NCBI RefSeq assembly: GCF_003363155.1
Contig: NZ_QRBE01000022.1
Span: 1 to 35,932 of the forward strand
Length of the DNA stretch: 35,932 nt
Reading direction: 5' to 3'
Source: Dyella monticola
GTDB lineage: Bacteria > Pseudomonadota > Gammaproteobacteria > Xanthomonadales > Rhodanobacteraceae
Both the position numbers and the translations under genes were made by a program. Shown here one piece after another: positions 8,879 through 15,431 of this stretch. Numbering within the stretch: position 1 is the stretch's first letter; every line of letters begins with the position of its first letter. The notes under the pieces are model-generated. The model ran no database searches, was not told the origin of the DNA, and worked only from the letters and a program-made list of their open reading frames with translations.

Positions 8879-8898
8879 AACCGTTTATCGTCACGGTT
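8879..8898. promoter_or_regulatory. Inverted repeat between the ABC operon and the desaturase gene
   Basis: AACCGT at 8879-8884 is mirrored by ACGGTT at 8893-8898 across 8 bases. It sits 35 bp upstream of the ABC operon and 109 bp upstream of the desaturase, in a 163-bp divergent spacer. A regulator binding site is plausible, but no consensus is recognised. Confidence 0.3.
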
Positions 8899-9007
8899 TA
8901 ACGGGAATCGACGTGCTAGGGTCCTATCATTTCCGTAACGGCGTCCATGCTGGTGGGTACGGACGCCCTCGACTAGACTGCTTTTTCTTGCTCCAGGACT
9001 TCTTCAA

Positions 9008-10201
9008 ATGCTCGATGCTGTGCTTCATTTCCTTTCCGGCGGTCTGAGCCAGGCGGGTTGGGTGGCGATCCTCGTCTACCTCTTGGTAGTCACGCAGATC
9101 ACCATTTTTACCGTCACGCTCTACCTGCACCGCTGCCAGACGCATCGCGGCATCGACCTGCATCCGTCCATCTCCCATTTCTTCCGTCTCTGGGGCTGGC
9201 TCACTACCGGCATGGTGACCAAGGAGTGGGTGGCCGTGCATCGCAAGCACCACGCCAAGGTGGAAACCGAAGAAGATCCGCATAGCCCGCAGATCTACGG
9301 CATCAAGAAGGTGTTCTGGGATGGCGTGGCACTGTACCGCGATGCCAGCCTGGTGAAGGAAGACCTGGAAAAGTACGGCCGCGGCACACCCGACGACTGG
9401 GTCGAGCGCAACGTCTATTCCGGCCACCCGTATTGGGGCCCGGCGCTGATGATGATCATCAACGTCGCCTTGTTCGGCGTCGTCGGCCTGGCCATTTGGG
9501 GTATCCAGATGGCGTGGATCCCGTTCTGGGCCGCGGGCTTCGTCAATGGCATCGGCCACTGGTGGGGCTACCGCAACTTCGAAAGCTCCGACACGGCCAC
9601 CAACCTCATTCCGTGGGGTTTCTGGATCGGCGGTGAAGAGCTGCACAACAACCATCACGCTTTCCCCAGCTCCGCCAAGTTCGCCTTGCGCAAGTGGGAA
9701 TTCGACATCGGCTGGGCGGCCATCTGCGTGCTGCGCAAGGTTGGGCTGGCCAAGGTGCTGCGCGTGGCGCCCACGCTGGACACACGCCCGAACGTGCACC
9801 TGCCTGACGCCGATACGCTCAAAGCCGTGCTCACTCATCGCTTCCAGGCGATGACCGATTACTACCGCAACGTGATCGTGCCCACCCTGCGCGATGAAGC
9901 GCAGCATGCGGGCGAAAGCATCAAGTCCATCCCGCGTCGCCTGCGTCGTGCCCTCGCCGATGGCGGTCGCTGGCTCGATGGCGATGGCCGCGAGCGCATG
10001 CAGGCCGTGCTGGCCAAGCGTCCCGCACTCAACACGGTGTGCGAATTCCGCAACCGCCTGGCCGAACTGATGGAGCAGCGCGGTGCCGATCAGGCGCTGA
10101 AGGGCTTGCAGCAGTGGATCGTGGAAGCCGAGCAGAGCGGTATCCGCGCGCTGCAGGAATTCGCGCAGCGGTTGAAAGGATACTCGGTGGCTGCCGGTTG
10201 A
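9008..10201 (+). CDS. Membrane fatty acid desaturase (acyl-CoA/acyl-lipid type)
   Basis: A 397-residue di-iron membrane desaturase. The three histidine boxes are all present: HRCQTH at residues 41-46, HRKHH at 78-82 and HNNHH at 213-217. Hydrophobic segments flank them (about 15-40 and 145-180). The histidine layout and the sequence HRKHHAKVETEEDPHSP match bacterial delta-9 desaturases that introduce a double bond into saturated acyl chains, adjusting membrane fluidity. After residue 240 there is a long charged, probably helical C-terminal region of about 150 residues, ending in LKGYSVAAG; such tails occur in the Pseudomonas DesA group. An AGGA lies upstream of ATG 9008. Transcription ends at the strong hairpin 21 bp after the stop codon. 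The product is probably DesA-like, but I leave the symbol blank because paralogues exist. Confidence 0.9.
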   Translation: MLDAVLHFLSGGLSQAGWVAILVYLLVVTQITIFTVTLYLHRCQTHRGIDLHPSISHFFRLWGWLTTGMVTKEWVAVHRKHHAKVETEEDPHSPQIYGIKKVFWDGVALYRDASLVKEDLEKYGRGTPDDWVERNVYSGHPYWGPALMMIINVALFGVVGLAIWGIQMAWIPFWAAGFVNGIGHWWGYRNFESSDTATNLIPWGFWIGGEELHNNHHAFPSSAKFALRKWEFDIGWAAICVLRKVGLAKVLRVAPTLDTRPNVHLPDADTLKAVLTHRFQAMTDYYRNVIVPTLRDEAQHAGESIKSIPRRLRRALADGGRWLDGDGRERMQAVLAKRPALNTVCEFRNRLAELMEQRGADQALKGLQQWIVEAEQSGIRALQEFAQRLKGYSVAAG

Positions 10202-10221
10202 TTTAGGCGACCAAGCATCAT

Positions 10222-10258
10222 AAAGAAAAAGCCCGCGTTCAACGCGGGCTTTTTCTTT
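10222..10258. terminator. Strong bidirectional rho-independent terminator
   Basis: A perfect 18-bp inverted repeat, AAAGAAAAAGCCCGCGTT and its complement, with one central base. The GC core CCCGCGTT is flanked by A- and T-tracts on both strands, so it can stop the desaturase transcript (plus) and the operon ending at 10268 (minus). Confidence 0.93.
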
Positions 10259-10267
10259 AGCTCGTTG

Positions 10268-10852
10268 TCATTTGCCGTTGCAAATTATGCCAGTAGGCTT
10301 CGAGGCGCACGTGACGGTTCTGCCGACTGTAACCGTGGGGTTCATTGCCACGCCCCACGAATTCCCGAGAAACATAAAGTTTTGGAAATTGTAGTTTGGG
10401 GAAGGAAAGCGGTATTGATTGATTTGCGCTGGGGGCAGTCCTGCAAACATCCTGGCATTTTCGGGAATTAAATTGCCGTCGCTATCTACTGCCGTTCCGG
10501 AAACGGGCGTGTATTGATTTAAGTTTCCATCGTACACAAAGGTGCGCCTACTGCCATCCGGAAATCTGACGACGATTTGAAGCACGAATGCAGGGAGTTT
10601 GAGCTTTGATGAGCTCAAGGTGGCCAGAAGCATTGCGGTGCCGTTGTAAAGTGCATTCGGCACGTAGGTAACGCCACCTTTCAGGTTGTTGACGGAATCT
10701 AGAATGCTTGCTTGGGTGCGTCTCAGTGCGTCATCGTTAACAATGGTGTCGTAAGCACTAATTCGACCATTCGCATCATTAATCGAAGCGTTGGGGGAGC
10801 CACCTTCAAGTACGCGACCTGTATAGGAGGAGGGGATGCTTCCGGTGGTAGG
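10268..10852 (-). pseudogene. In-frame continuation of the upstream gene behind a TGA stop
   Basis: From the TGA at 10855-10853 the same frame stays open for about 194 codons to the TAA at 10268. The 63 codons before the first possible start (GTG 10663) read like protein: P-T-T-G-S-I-P-S-S-Y-T-G-R-V-L-E-G-G-S, then NDANGRISAYDTIVNDDALR and ASILDSVNNLKGGVTYV. The rest contains FPDGSRRTFVYDGNLNQYTP and GTAVDSDGNLIPENARMF and ends CASKPTGIICNGK. There is no methionine start and no ribosome binding site near the TGA, so this part probably belongs to a longer protein of about 342 residues interrupted by a nonsense codon. Alternatives are stop-codon readthrough, a sequencing error, or initiation at GTG 10663 giving 131 residues. 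No family is recognised. Confidence 0.6.
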
Positions 10853-11296
10853 TCAGTTACCGTCCCAGGGTCCCAGTACTATCTTATCGCTGGCGTCGTA
10901 ATATGCATTGAGCACTATTAAGGTGTTCCCAAAATTTATGTAGGACATGTTGCGAACGGCATTTACATAATTTTGAGTATTCTGATCAACATCGAGCACC
11001 GTTATGGATAAACTTCCTCCGGGTCGATCTACTTGATAGTGTTTAACAAGGCCATTTTGGAAGTTTACCGCCCACCACTCGCCGGTGTAAGCGGAACCAT
11101 TCATGGCGATTCTGAACCACGAATCAAGTTGCGCCATGCTTGTACATACGTCGCAGCGATACACCTGTTGTTCGCTGCTGGCAGCTGATACCACAATTGT
11201 CATTGCTTTTTGGGGTTTGTTTGACTCGCCGGCATTCCCTGCGCTGGATAAAAGAGTTAACGCAGCAAAAGACGCCGCTTTTAAGACAGTCTTCAT
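10853..11296 (-). CDS. Small secreted protein with CD-x-C motif (N-terminal part)
   Basis: A 147-residue protein starting MKTVLKAASFAALTLLSSAGNAGE, a clear signal peptide with cleavage probably after A-G-N-A. The ATG at 11296 follows AAGGAG at a good distance; an in-frame ATG at 11314 would place that ribosome binding site inside the coding sequence, so 11296 is preferred. After the signal comes VYRCDVC, then AYTGEWWAVNFQNGLVKHYQV, a pattern shared with the gene at 11340-11768 (VYMCDFC, then SYSGEWYVVDIPDGEVHRYTV). The two cysteines may form a disulfide or bind a metal in the periplasm. Base composition is visibly AT-richer than the flanking genes. It ends with a TGA, and the frame continues beyond it. 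No named family is recognised. Confidence 0.7.
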   Translation of the reverse strand: MKTVLKAASFAALTLLSSAGNAGESNKPQKAMTIVVSAASSEQQVYRCDVCTSMAQLDSWFRIAMNGSAYTGEWWAVNFQNGLVKHYQVDRPGGSLSITVLDVDQNTQNYVNAVRNMSYINFGNTLIVLNAYYDASDKIVLGPWDGN

Positions 11297-11339
11297 TTCT
11301 AACTCCTTGTTCATGAAAAATGCTTTTGCACTTTTGCTA

Positions 11340-11768
11340 TTACTTGCTCGGCAGATCCACCTTTATGGTGAGATTGACGTCGTATGACTGGTTGTTGGTG
11401 TTAAAGAGCTCCTGATTCGTTTTAATGTATTTCTTTGTCTCTTCATCAACAGGTTCTTCTTTGATGTTGGCTCGCTCCCTACTCCTGTAAACGGTATATC
11501 GATGAACTTCACCGTCGGGAATATCTACGACGTACCATTCGCCGCTATAGCTGGTTTTCCCGATTAGTTGCTTGAATCTTTGGTCGAGTTCATCGCCGCA
11601 GAAGTCACACATGTACACTCGATATTTACCTTCTGAAGCAATAGGGGTTACATAGTTCCCTATGACTTTTTCAGTGGCGGGTGAAGCGGCGCAGAGCTCG
11701 AGTGGCGCGGATATCGTCAGCGCTAAGAGGGCCATCGGTGCGTATTGCGATATTCTTGATGTATGCAT
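11340..11768 (-). CDS. Small secreted protein with CD-x-C motif, paralogue of the next gene
   Basis: A 142-residue protein with an N-terminal signal peptide (MALLALTISAPLELCAASPA, residues 12-31). The mature part carries YRVYMCDFCGDELDQRF, then SYSGEWYVVDIPDGEVHRYT, and ends with a charged stretch and DVNLTIKVDLPSK. It aligns over the CD-x-C, GEW and G-x-V-x-x-Y blocks with the product of 10853-11296, which starts 43 bp downstream in the same direction, so the pair looks like a tandem duplication that has diverged. The segment is AT-richer than its surroundings, which suggests acquisition by transfer. Function is unknown; export to the periplasm or beyond is the only inference I can support. 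Confidence 0.75.
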   Translation of the reverse strand: MHTSRISQYAPMALLALTISAPLELCAASPATEKVIGNYVTPIASEGKYRVYMCDFCGDELDQRFKQLIGKTSYSGEWYVVDIPDGEVHRYTVYRSRERANIKEEPVDEETKKYIKTNQELFNTNNQSYDVNLTIKVDLPSK

Positions 11769-11935
11769 CGCTCTGTTCCATTCGCATCATGAGTTGATGG
11801 ATTTCCCTTGTTCCTATTCGCTTTCGTGTTAGGTCCACCCTATAAATTTGAAAAAGAACGGGTCAAGTCAGCGAACTCTTTTTCTATGTAGGATCAGGAT
11901 TACGTGAGAATAGGTAAAACGACTTGTTCACTTTG

Positions 11936-12032
11936 CGAGGTGTTTCGCCAGTGCTCGCGGATGGTGTTGGCCAGATGTGCGGCCAACTCGGATAAGTTAT
12001 AAAAAGCCGCTTTCATGGCGGGCTTTTTGTTT
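11936..12032 (+). ncRNA. Candidate structured RNA or 5' leader ending in a terminator
   Basis: Three hairpins follow one another on the plus strand. The first pairs GCGAG with CTCGC at 11936-11959, with an inner GGTG-TTT-CGCC. The second pairs GTTGGCC (11966-11972) with GGCCAAC (11981-11987). The third is a terminator-like stem at 12001-12028 followed by a U-rich run. No plus-strand coding gene ends here: the desaturase is already terminated at 10258. It could be a small RNA with its own terminator or an attenuating leader of the gene at 12043. No known RNA family is recognised and no convincing promoter is assigned. Confidence 0.3.
12001..12031 (+). terminator. Rho-independent terminator-like hairpin
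   Basis: AAAAAGCC at 12001-12008 pairs with GGCTTTTT at 12021-12028, with inner GC pairs, one bulged G and a TTTCAT loop, followed by GTTT. It closely resembles the rpmG terminator (shared TTCATGGCGGGCTTTT). It lies only 14 bp before the ATG of the next gene, which is unusual unless it attenuates that gene or ends a small transcript. Confidence 0.6.
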
Positions 12033-12042
12033 GGGAGATCGC

Positions 12043-13155
12043 ATGGCGCTGCGCGTGCTGGTGATAGGAGCCACCGGTGTCTTCGGTGCGCGGATTGCCG
12101 CGCGGCTGGCGCATGATGCGCGTTTCGAGCTCACGCTGGCCGGGCGGACCCGTGTAACGCTGGAGCGTATGCGCGAAGAGATCGGCGACGCATCGATCAA
12201 GCTGGCCGTGATCGACGTCGATGCCGGAAATCTGCAGGACACCTTGCGAAAGCATGCGCCGCAGTTGGTGATCCACGCGGCCGGTCCGTTTCAGGGTCAG
12301 GACTATCGCGTTGCGCAAGCTTGCCTGGCGTGCGACAGCCATTATGTGGACCTGGCTGACGGCCGTGACTTCGTCGCGGGCATTGTCAGCTTGGATGCGC
12401 AAGCACGAGCGGCCGGCAAGCTGGTGATCAGCGGCGCCTCGACGTTGCCGGCGCTGAGCAGTGCAGCGGTCGATGCCATGCGTTCGCACTTTGCTTCGCT
12501 GGACGCCATCGAACACGCTATCAGTCCCGGCCATCAGACGCCGCGCGGTGATGCCACCGTCGCCGCCATTCTTGGCTATTGCGGTCGCCCCGTATCGCTT
12601 TGGCGGGAGGGGGCATGGCAGTCCGGATTTGGTTGGTTGTCCACGCGGCGGATGCGCTTCATGGGCGGGGCCCGCTGGGTCGGCGTATGCGACGTACCGG
12701 ATCTTGCTTTGTTTCCACAACGTTATCCGGGCGTGCGACGCGTGATTTTTCGTGCGGGCATGGAATTGCGCCGTTTGCATTTCAGCACGTGGTTGCTTGC
12801 GTGGCTGGTGCGCTTGGGACTGCTGCGCAATCTGGCGCGACATGCGCGCCGCTTGCGCCGCATCAGCGAATGGTTTCCGCATGCAGGCAGCGATAGCGGC
12901 GGCATGGTGGTGGAACTGCGCGGATACGATGCGCAATCGAACATGACCCTGTGCCGTTGGCTGTTGCACGCGGATGCCGGCGATGGCCCGCAGATTCCAG
13001 CGACACCCGCGGTCGTGCTGGCAAGAAAACTGGCGGACGGTACGCTCGACCGCAGCGGCGCCATGCCTTGCATGGGCCTGTTCGATCTCGATGAAGCTCT
13101 CGCGGCGCTTTCGGACTATGCCGTCAGCACACGCGTGGAAACGTTCACGGCATGA
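12043..13155 (+). CDS. Saccharopine dehydrogenase-like NAD(P)-binding protein
   Basis: A 370-residue protein beginning MALRVLVIGATGVFGARIAA, a Rossmann dinucleotide-binding loop (GATGVFG at residues 9-15), followed by LTLAGRTRVTLERM (second strand) and LVIHAAGPFQGQDY with YVDLADGRDF, which mark the saccharopine dehydrogenase NADP-binding family. The C-terminal half (RRMRFMGGARWVGVCDVPDL, then FPQRYPGVRRVIFRAGMELR) is typical of bacterial homologues that often occur with DUF4166. The start at ATG 12043 has GGGAG at the right distance; the frame is open upstream to 11977 but passes through the terminator hairpin. It converges on the DCC gene with an 11-bp overlap of the coding ends. The substrate is unknown; lysine metabolism is not implied. 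Confidence 0.85.
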   Translation: MALRVLVIGATGVFGARIAARLAHDARFELTLAGRTRVTLERMREEIGDASIKLAVIDVDAGNLQDTLRKHAPQLVIHAAGPFQGQDYRVAQACLACDSHYVDLADGRDFVAGIVSLDAQARAAGKLVISGASTLPALSSAAVDAMRSHFASLDAIEHAISPGHQTPRGDATVAAILGYCGRPVSLWREGAWQSGFGWLSTRRMRFMGGARWVGVCDVPDLALFPQRYPGVRRVIFRAGMELRRLHFSTWLLAWLVRLGLLRNLARHARRLRRISEWFPHAGSDSGGMVVELRGYDAQSNMTLCRWLLHADAGDGPQIPATPAVVLARKLADGTLDRSGAMPCMGLFDLDEALAALSDYAVSTRVETFTA

Positions 13156-13561
13156 AGCGGGCGCGTTGTTCGGGAGCGGGCACGAAACACTGCTCGCTGC
13201 GTCCAAACAGCCGATAGCGGTGTCGCGCGATGAAGCGATAGCCGACATCGCGCCAGCGCGTGGGCAACGACAGGATGGCGCGGCTCAACCAGCGCCATCG
13301 CCGCTGCGGCAGCGTGTGCAGGATGCGGGCAATCGCGGTGGTGTCGGTATAGCCTCGGCCGTTCTCCACCAGCAGCATCGAGAACGGCGATTCCGGATCC
13401 AGGCCGTGCGCTTGCAACAGGTCGCGTCCGCTGTCCGATTGCATCGCCGCGAAGCGATAGCGCCCCGCGTCATCGTGGCGAAGCAGGAAGCGGATCCAGC
13501 GGCTGCACAAGAGACAGACGCCGTCGTAGACAACTACGGGTTGCTCGCGAGCTTCAGTCAT
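13145..13561 (-). CDS. DCC-family thiol-disulfide oxidoreductase-like protein (DUF393)
   Basis: A 138-residue protein with the family signature near the N-terminus: VVVYDGVCLLCSRW at residues 9-22, in which D13, C16 and C19 form the D-x-x-C-x-x-C pattern that names the DCC family. Then come RFLLRHDDAGRYRFAAMQSD and SPFSMLLVENGRGYTDTTAI, both usual in this group. The fold is predicted to resemble thioredoxin, with C16 and C19 as a possible redox pair. The start at ATG 13561 lies inside the end of the upstream DUF4166 gene (8-bp overlap), so the two are coupled. The frame extends upstream only as a shadow. The cellular substrate is unknown. Confidence 0.88.
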   Translation of the reverse strand: MTEAREQPVVVYDGVCLLCSRWIRFLLRHDDAGRYRFAAMQSDSGRDLLQAHGLDPESPFSMLLVENGRGYTDTTAIARILHTLPQRRWRWLSRAILSLPTRWRDVGYRFIARHRYRLFGRSEQCFVPAPEQRARFMP

Positions 13562-14105
13562 CGTGCGTGATTTCCAGCCAGCCGCGATACGCCACCAGTC
13601 GACCGACCAGGGGCAGCTGCGTGTCGATGGCAAACGCATAACGGCCCTGGTGGGCACTGCTGCGCGACTGCACCGCACCGGCCCATGCGCGCGGCACCGG
13701 CAGGCCGAACGCCGATACGCGATGCAAATGCCAATCGATGCCGCCAGCGTCGTGATGCAAGACGAAACGCAACGTCACCGGACCGAGCCGCTCGATCAAC
13801 TGCGTGCGGTCGGTACCTCGATCCAGCACGGAGCGCATTTCGCCGTGTGCAAAACGCCGGGTCCAGGTTTCCTGGCTGCCACGCCGCTCGATGAAGAACT
13901 CCAGCGCCTGATTCGTACCGGGCGAAGGCAGCCCCAGCAGCTTGCGCAACCAGCGCGCCAGCGGGTTGTGCGCGCCTTCGACGTCGGCCTCGCCGCGCGC
14001 CGCGACATGGGCTGCCCAGCCATGCATGCGTTGCACGGGTTCGGGCAATGCCTGCCAGGCTGCGCTGCCCAGCAAGCCAGGGAAGAGAGCGTCGGACGAT
14101 TCCAT
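13554..14105 (-). CDS. DUF4166 domain protein
   Basis: A 183-residue protein whose layout fits DUF4166: an early ALFPGLLGSAAWQALPEPVQRMHG, a central LARWLRKLLGLPSPGTNQ and ALEFFIERRGSQETWTRRF, and a C-terminal PLVGRLVAYRGWLEI. The start at ATG 14105 is chosen because the frame upstream runs through the rpmG terminator hairpin; a start at 14180 would be untenable. In other genomes DUF4166 is found next to or fused with saccharopine dehydrogenase-like proteins, and here it converges on one two genes away, so the three genes probably act together. Enzymatic function is unknown; family members are of a size that would suit a lipid or hydrophobic ligand pocket, but that is speculation. Confidence 0.82.
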   Translation of the reverse strand: MESSDALFPGLLGSAAWQALPEPVQRMHGWAAHVAARGEADVEGAHNPLARWLRKLLGLPSPGTNQALEFFIERRGSQETWTRRFAHGEMRSVLDRGTDRTQLIERLGPVTLRFVLHHDAGGIDWHLHRVSAFGLPVPRAWAGAVQSRSSAHQGRYAFAIDTQLPLVGRLVAYRGWLEITHDD

Positions 14106-14152
14106 CGCCCCATCATCGAAGCTCGCCGCGACAACGGCAAGCAGGCAAAAGA

Positions 14153-14177
14153 AAAGCCCGCCATGAAGGCGGGCTTT
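14153..14177 (-). terminator. Rho-independent terminator of rpmB-rpmG
   Basis: AAAGCCCGCC and its complement form a perfect 10-bp stem around a 5-base loop; on the minus strand the stem is followed by TTCTTTTG. It lies 21 bp after the rpmG stop codon. Confidence 0.9.
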
Positions 14178-14198
14178 CAATATCGCAAGACAGATCGA

Positions 14199-14366
14199 TT
14201 ACTTGATCTTGCCTTCCTTGTAGATCACATGCTTGCGCACAACCGGATCGTATTTCTTGAATTCAAATTTGTCCGGGGTGTTCTTCTTGTTCTTCTGCGT
14301 GGTGTAGAAGTGGCCGGTACCGGCCGAGGAGATCAGACGGATCTTGTCGCTCTTGCTCTTGGACAT
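14199..14366 (-). CDS. rpmG: 50S ribosomal protein L33
   Basis: A 55-residue large-subunit protein: [20 protein letters not shown], then [20 protein letters not shown] and [15 protein letters not shown]. It is the zinc-free form: the positions that hold cysteine pairs in the C+ form are GHFYTT and VVRKHV here. The ATG at 14366 follows GAGGAG. It lies 13 bp downstream of rpmB in the usual rpmB-rpmG order and is followed directly by an intrinsic terminator. Confidence 0.97.
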   Translation of the reverse strand: MSKSKSDKIRLISSAGTGHFYTTQKNKKNTPDKFEFKKYDPVVRKHVIYKEGKIK

Positions 14367-14379
14367 GACTCAATGCTCC

Positions 14380-14616
14380 TCAGATCTTTTCGCCACGGGC
14401 GCGCAGGTCGGCGATCACGGCCTCGATGCCCTTCTTGTCGATGGTGCGCAGCGCCTGGTTGGAGACGCGCAGTTTCACCCAGCGGTTTTCGCTGGCAACC
14501 CAGAACCGACGCTCATGCAGATTGGGCAACCAGCGGCGGCGGGTTTTGTTGTTGGCGTGCGAGACGTTGTTGCCGGTCTGCACACCTTTTCCGGTGACTT
14601 GGCATACACGGGCCAT
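14380..14616 (-). CDS. rpmB: 50S ribosomal protein L28
   Basis: A 78-residue protein starting [20 protein letters not shown], followed by [20 protein letters not shown] and ending [11 protein letters not shown], all standard for L28 of gammaproteobacteria. Only one cysteine is present, so it is the zinc-free type. The ATG at 14616 follows GGAGG 6-7 bases upstream; a longer frame runs to 14952 but is a shadow. A recognisable promoter at 14783-14812 would give an untranslated leader of roughly 160 bases that contains two short hairpins. Confidence 0.97.
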   Translation of the reverse strand: MARVCQVTGKGVQTGNNVSHANNKTRRRWLPNLHERRFWVASENRWVKLRVSNQALRTIDKKGIEAVIADLRARGEKI

Positions 14617-14725
14617 GATGACCTCCGTAAATTCGTAAACCGCCCGTTGGCCAGGGCGACATCGGCCCAGCGGCGCCATGCGCCACGCGATGCTGGAGGG
14701 TGCTGCTTGTCGCCGTTGTCGTGAG

Positions 14726-14762
14726 GTCCGCATCGCGTCGCGGACATGCCCGGCGAGCCGGG
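14726..14762 (-). promoter_or_regulatory. Two hairpins in the rpmB leader
   Basis: GTCCGC (14726-14731) pairs with GCGGAC (14740-14745), and CCCGGC (14749-14754) pairs with GCCGGG (14757-14762). Both would lie in the 5' leader if transcription starts at the promoter at 14783-14812. They could be part of a translational control element, but no known L28 leader motif is recognised. Confidence 0.35.
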
Positions 14763-14782
14763 TCGATAGGGGCGAGCCGTGC

Positions 14783-14812
14783 ATTATCCGGTAAAAACAG
14801 CCGCATGTGCAA
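14783..14812 (-). promoter_or_regulatory. Sigma-70 type promoter for rpmB-rpmG
   Basis: On the minus strand TTGCAC (14812-14807) and GATAAT (14788-14783) are separated by 18 bases, close to the -35/-10 consensus. Transcription would start near 14776. It is the clearest promoter I could find in the window. Confidence 0.6.
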
Positions 14813-14908
14813 TCAGTTGGTTTGTCCGACATGGCGACCGACGCGGATGTATGGAACAATCCTCTCCTTTGCGCTTCCAGCGCTCCGCCTTTCGAACCGA
14901 GGGATACC

Positions 14909-15412
14909 ATGGCAGACATCACCGCCAATGGCCTGGCCGGCGGCCAAGCCAACCAGCCGCAGCTCGTGCTGCAGAAGATCTACGTCAAGGACGTGTCCTT
15001 CGAGGCGCCCAACGCGCCGCAGATCTTCCAGGAAGTCGGCGAGATCGCCGAGGCGCCCCAGGTCCAGCTCAATCTGTCCCAGCGCGCCACCGGCCTGGGC
15101 AACGATATCTACGAAGTGGTGCTGACCCTGACCCTGACCTGTACCCTGAACGACCGCACTGCCTACCTGGCGGAAGTGCAGCAGGCCGGATTGTTCGGCA
15201 TTGCCGGGTTCAGCGAGCTCGATCAGGCCGGCATCATCGGCAGCTACTGCCCGAACCTGCTGTTCCCGTATGCCCGTCAAGTGATCTCCAGCCTGGTGCA
15301 GGAGGGCGGCTTCCCGCCGTTCCTGCTGCAGCCGATCAATTTCGAAGCCCTGTACGCCGAACAGCAGCGCCGCATGGCCTCTGGCGGCGAGGCTCCCACG
15401 CTCAATAGCTGA
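14909..15412 (+). CDS. secB: Protein-export chaperone SecB
   Basis: A 167-residue cytosolic chaperone that keeps preproteins unfolded and passes them to SecA. Family hallmarks are [20 protein letters not shown] near residues 17-36, the [11 protein letters not shown] strand block near 70-80, and the C-terminal [20 protein letters not shown] followed by [11 protein letters not shown]. The start at ATG 14909 is preceded by GAGGG; earlier in-frame starts lack this. The usual secB-gpsA order is kept, with gpsA beginning 19 bp after the stop codon. The C-terminal tail lacks the zinc-contact motif for SecA seen in some species; only the SecB core is evident here. Confidence 0.96.
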   Translation: MADITANGLAGGQANQPQLVLQKIYVKDVSFEAPNAPQIFQEVGEIAEAPQVQLNLSQRATGLGNDIYEVVLTLTLTCTLNDRTAYLAEVQQAGLFGIAGFSELDQAGIIGSYCPNLLFPYARQVISSLVQEGGFPPFLLQPINFEALYAEQQRRMASGGEAPTLNS

Positions 15413-15431
15413 GCGAACAGGCACCGGACAC

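Noticed and set aside
10853-10855. TGA as a selenocysteine codon
   Set aside because: No cysteine-containing homologous position is evident, no selenocysteine machinery is in the window, and I found no convincing SECIS-like stem after the TGA. Nonsense mutation is simpler.
10222-12032. Insertion sequence or integrative element carrying the AT-richer islet
   Set aside because: No transposase, integrase, terminal inverted repeats, target duplication or tRNA gene could be seen at either side.
12013-13248. 411-codon open frame on the minus strand under the saccharopine-dehydrogenase-like gene
   Set aside because: It is antisense to a gene with a clear Rossmann motif and ribosome binding site, and its residues look random.
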